From the NCBI RefSeq assembly GCF_000024205.1, contig NC_013216.1, positions 3,596,001 through 3,660,000 of the forward strand: a stretch of DNA of 64,000 nucleotides, read 5' to 3'. Numbering within the stretch: the first letter of the stretch is position 1; each line of letters begins with the position of its first letter. Below are positions 63,720-64,000 of this stretch, piece by piece. Made by a program: the position numbers and the translations under genes. Under the pieces are notes generated by a model that was given only the letters and a program-made list of their open reading frames with translations, made no database searches and was not told the DNA's origin. The DNA is from Desulfofarcimen acetoxidans DSM 771 (lineage in GTDB: Bacteria > Bacillota > Desulfotomaculia > Desulfotomaculales > Desulfofarciminaceae).

Positions 63720-64000
63720 CTAATTTATAGCATTTTGATCTAACCAAGTTTTATACCAGTCATCAATTGCCTGATCTAAAAGAACAAGTGTTTCTGAATT
63801 CAATTCATCAACAACTTTTATTGGATTAGGAAGACCTAATGTAGTCCAGAACCATTCAGCAAGTGAAGTATCATTGCCCAACGAGTAGGCAGTTAAATCC
63901 AACAGCTGAATTTTATTGCCTATCAGTAACATATCACCAAAAGACTCTTGAATCTTTTTTTCGGTAGTTTTAATTCCACCCTTTTCCTCAGCATACCACC
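63720..64000 (-). CDS. unknown protein, C-terminal part, open at window edge
   Basis: The frame is open from the window end: WYAEEKGGIKTTEKKIQESF then DMLLIGNKIQLLDLTAYSLG, EWFWTTLGLPNPIKVVDELN and a stop at 63720. The internal Met at 63932 is not the start. The helical, acidic C-terminus (LVLLDQAIDDWYKTWLD) gives no family. The beginning lies outside the window. Confidence 0.55.
   Translation of the reverse strand, partial: WYAEEKGGIKTTEKKIQESFGDMLLIGNKIQLLDLTAYSLGNDTSLAEWFWTTLGLPNPIKVVDELNSETLVLLDQAIDDWYKTWLDQNAIN

Noticed and set aside
1..64000. CRISPR array
   Set aside because: The repeats seen are dispersed and diverged; no regular repeat-spacer unit or cas gene is visible.
1..64000. 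Integrated prophage
   Set aside because: No terminase, portal, capsid or tail genes; the mobile content is insertion sequences and recombinase relics.

Overview
The window looks like a chromosomal segment of an anaerobic, probably spore-forming Firmicute of the Desulfotomaculum/Pelotomaculum type. This is inferred from AT-rich intergenic DNA with sigma-A-like promoters and GGAGG ribosome sites, an Agr-type peptide locus, many IS110/IS4/IS1634/IS200-IS605 remnants, a LysM protein without a signal peptide, and a molybdenum-dependent aldehyde oxidoreductase cluster whose gene order matches the one I recall as DVU_1551 to DVU_1559 in Desulfovibrio. No rRNA or other placing marker is present, so the taxonomy is inference.

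Layout. 1-5.4 kb is decayed mobile DNA: a MITE-like element, a serine recombinase tail, a broken IS110 and two broken DDE transposases. 5.4-9.7 kb is a complete heterodimeric ABC exporter operon with its MarR repressor and three GTAGAATTCTAC operators. 9.7-14.8 kb holds relics, a guanidine-I riboswitch with its Gdx exporter, a second MarR gene with a 38-bp operator palindrome and a DUF3786 Fe-S protein, and a soluble chemotaxis-type protein. 14.9-28 kb is an insertion and duplication zone. It carries an 847-bp duplicated piece of a FAD oxidoreductase gene, an IS4 relic, an intact IS1634-like transposase, small secreted or membrane proteins, and an IS200/IS605 element with intact TnpB but a TnpA lacking its tyrosine. 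28.4-29.3 kb is a Phd/VapC toxin-antitoxin pair.

29.8-32.8 kb is an Agr-like signalling operon: a membrane protein, AgrB, a 43-residue AgrD precursor and a PAS histidine kinase. 33.2-46.9 kb is the molybdenum hydroxylase block: phosphatase, MobA-like/HD protein, XdhC, CoA-ligase-like protein, radical SAM TrsS, C-GCAxxG protein, methyltransferase, small redox protein, flavin/Fe-S dicluster protein, aldehyde oxidoreductase and a MoeA-like protein. 47.3-53.1 kb supplies the metal: molbindin, modABC and a second complete oxyanion ABC transporter, followed by a DUF364 protein. 54.8-57.4 kb continues the theme with a protein fusing two LysM domains to a ModA domain, a second MobA-like protein with a damaged signature, and a sulfite-oxidase-fold relic.

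57.5-64 kb returns to accessory DNA: an Rpn-type nuclease, a decayed RHS protein ending in a TNT toxin domain whose catalytic end is frameshifted while the putative immunity gene is intact, HicBA, a candidate tRNA-Ile(UAU) and an unidentified partial gene. Two families of short dispersed repeats tie the accessory regions together. The central metabolic idea is transport, storage and insertion of Mo (or W) into one aldehyde-oxidising enzyme with a dedicated but uncharacterised maturation set.
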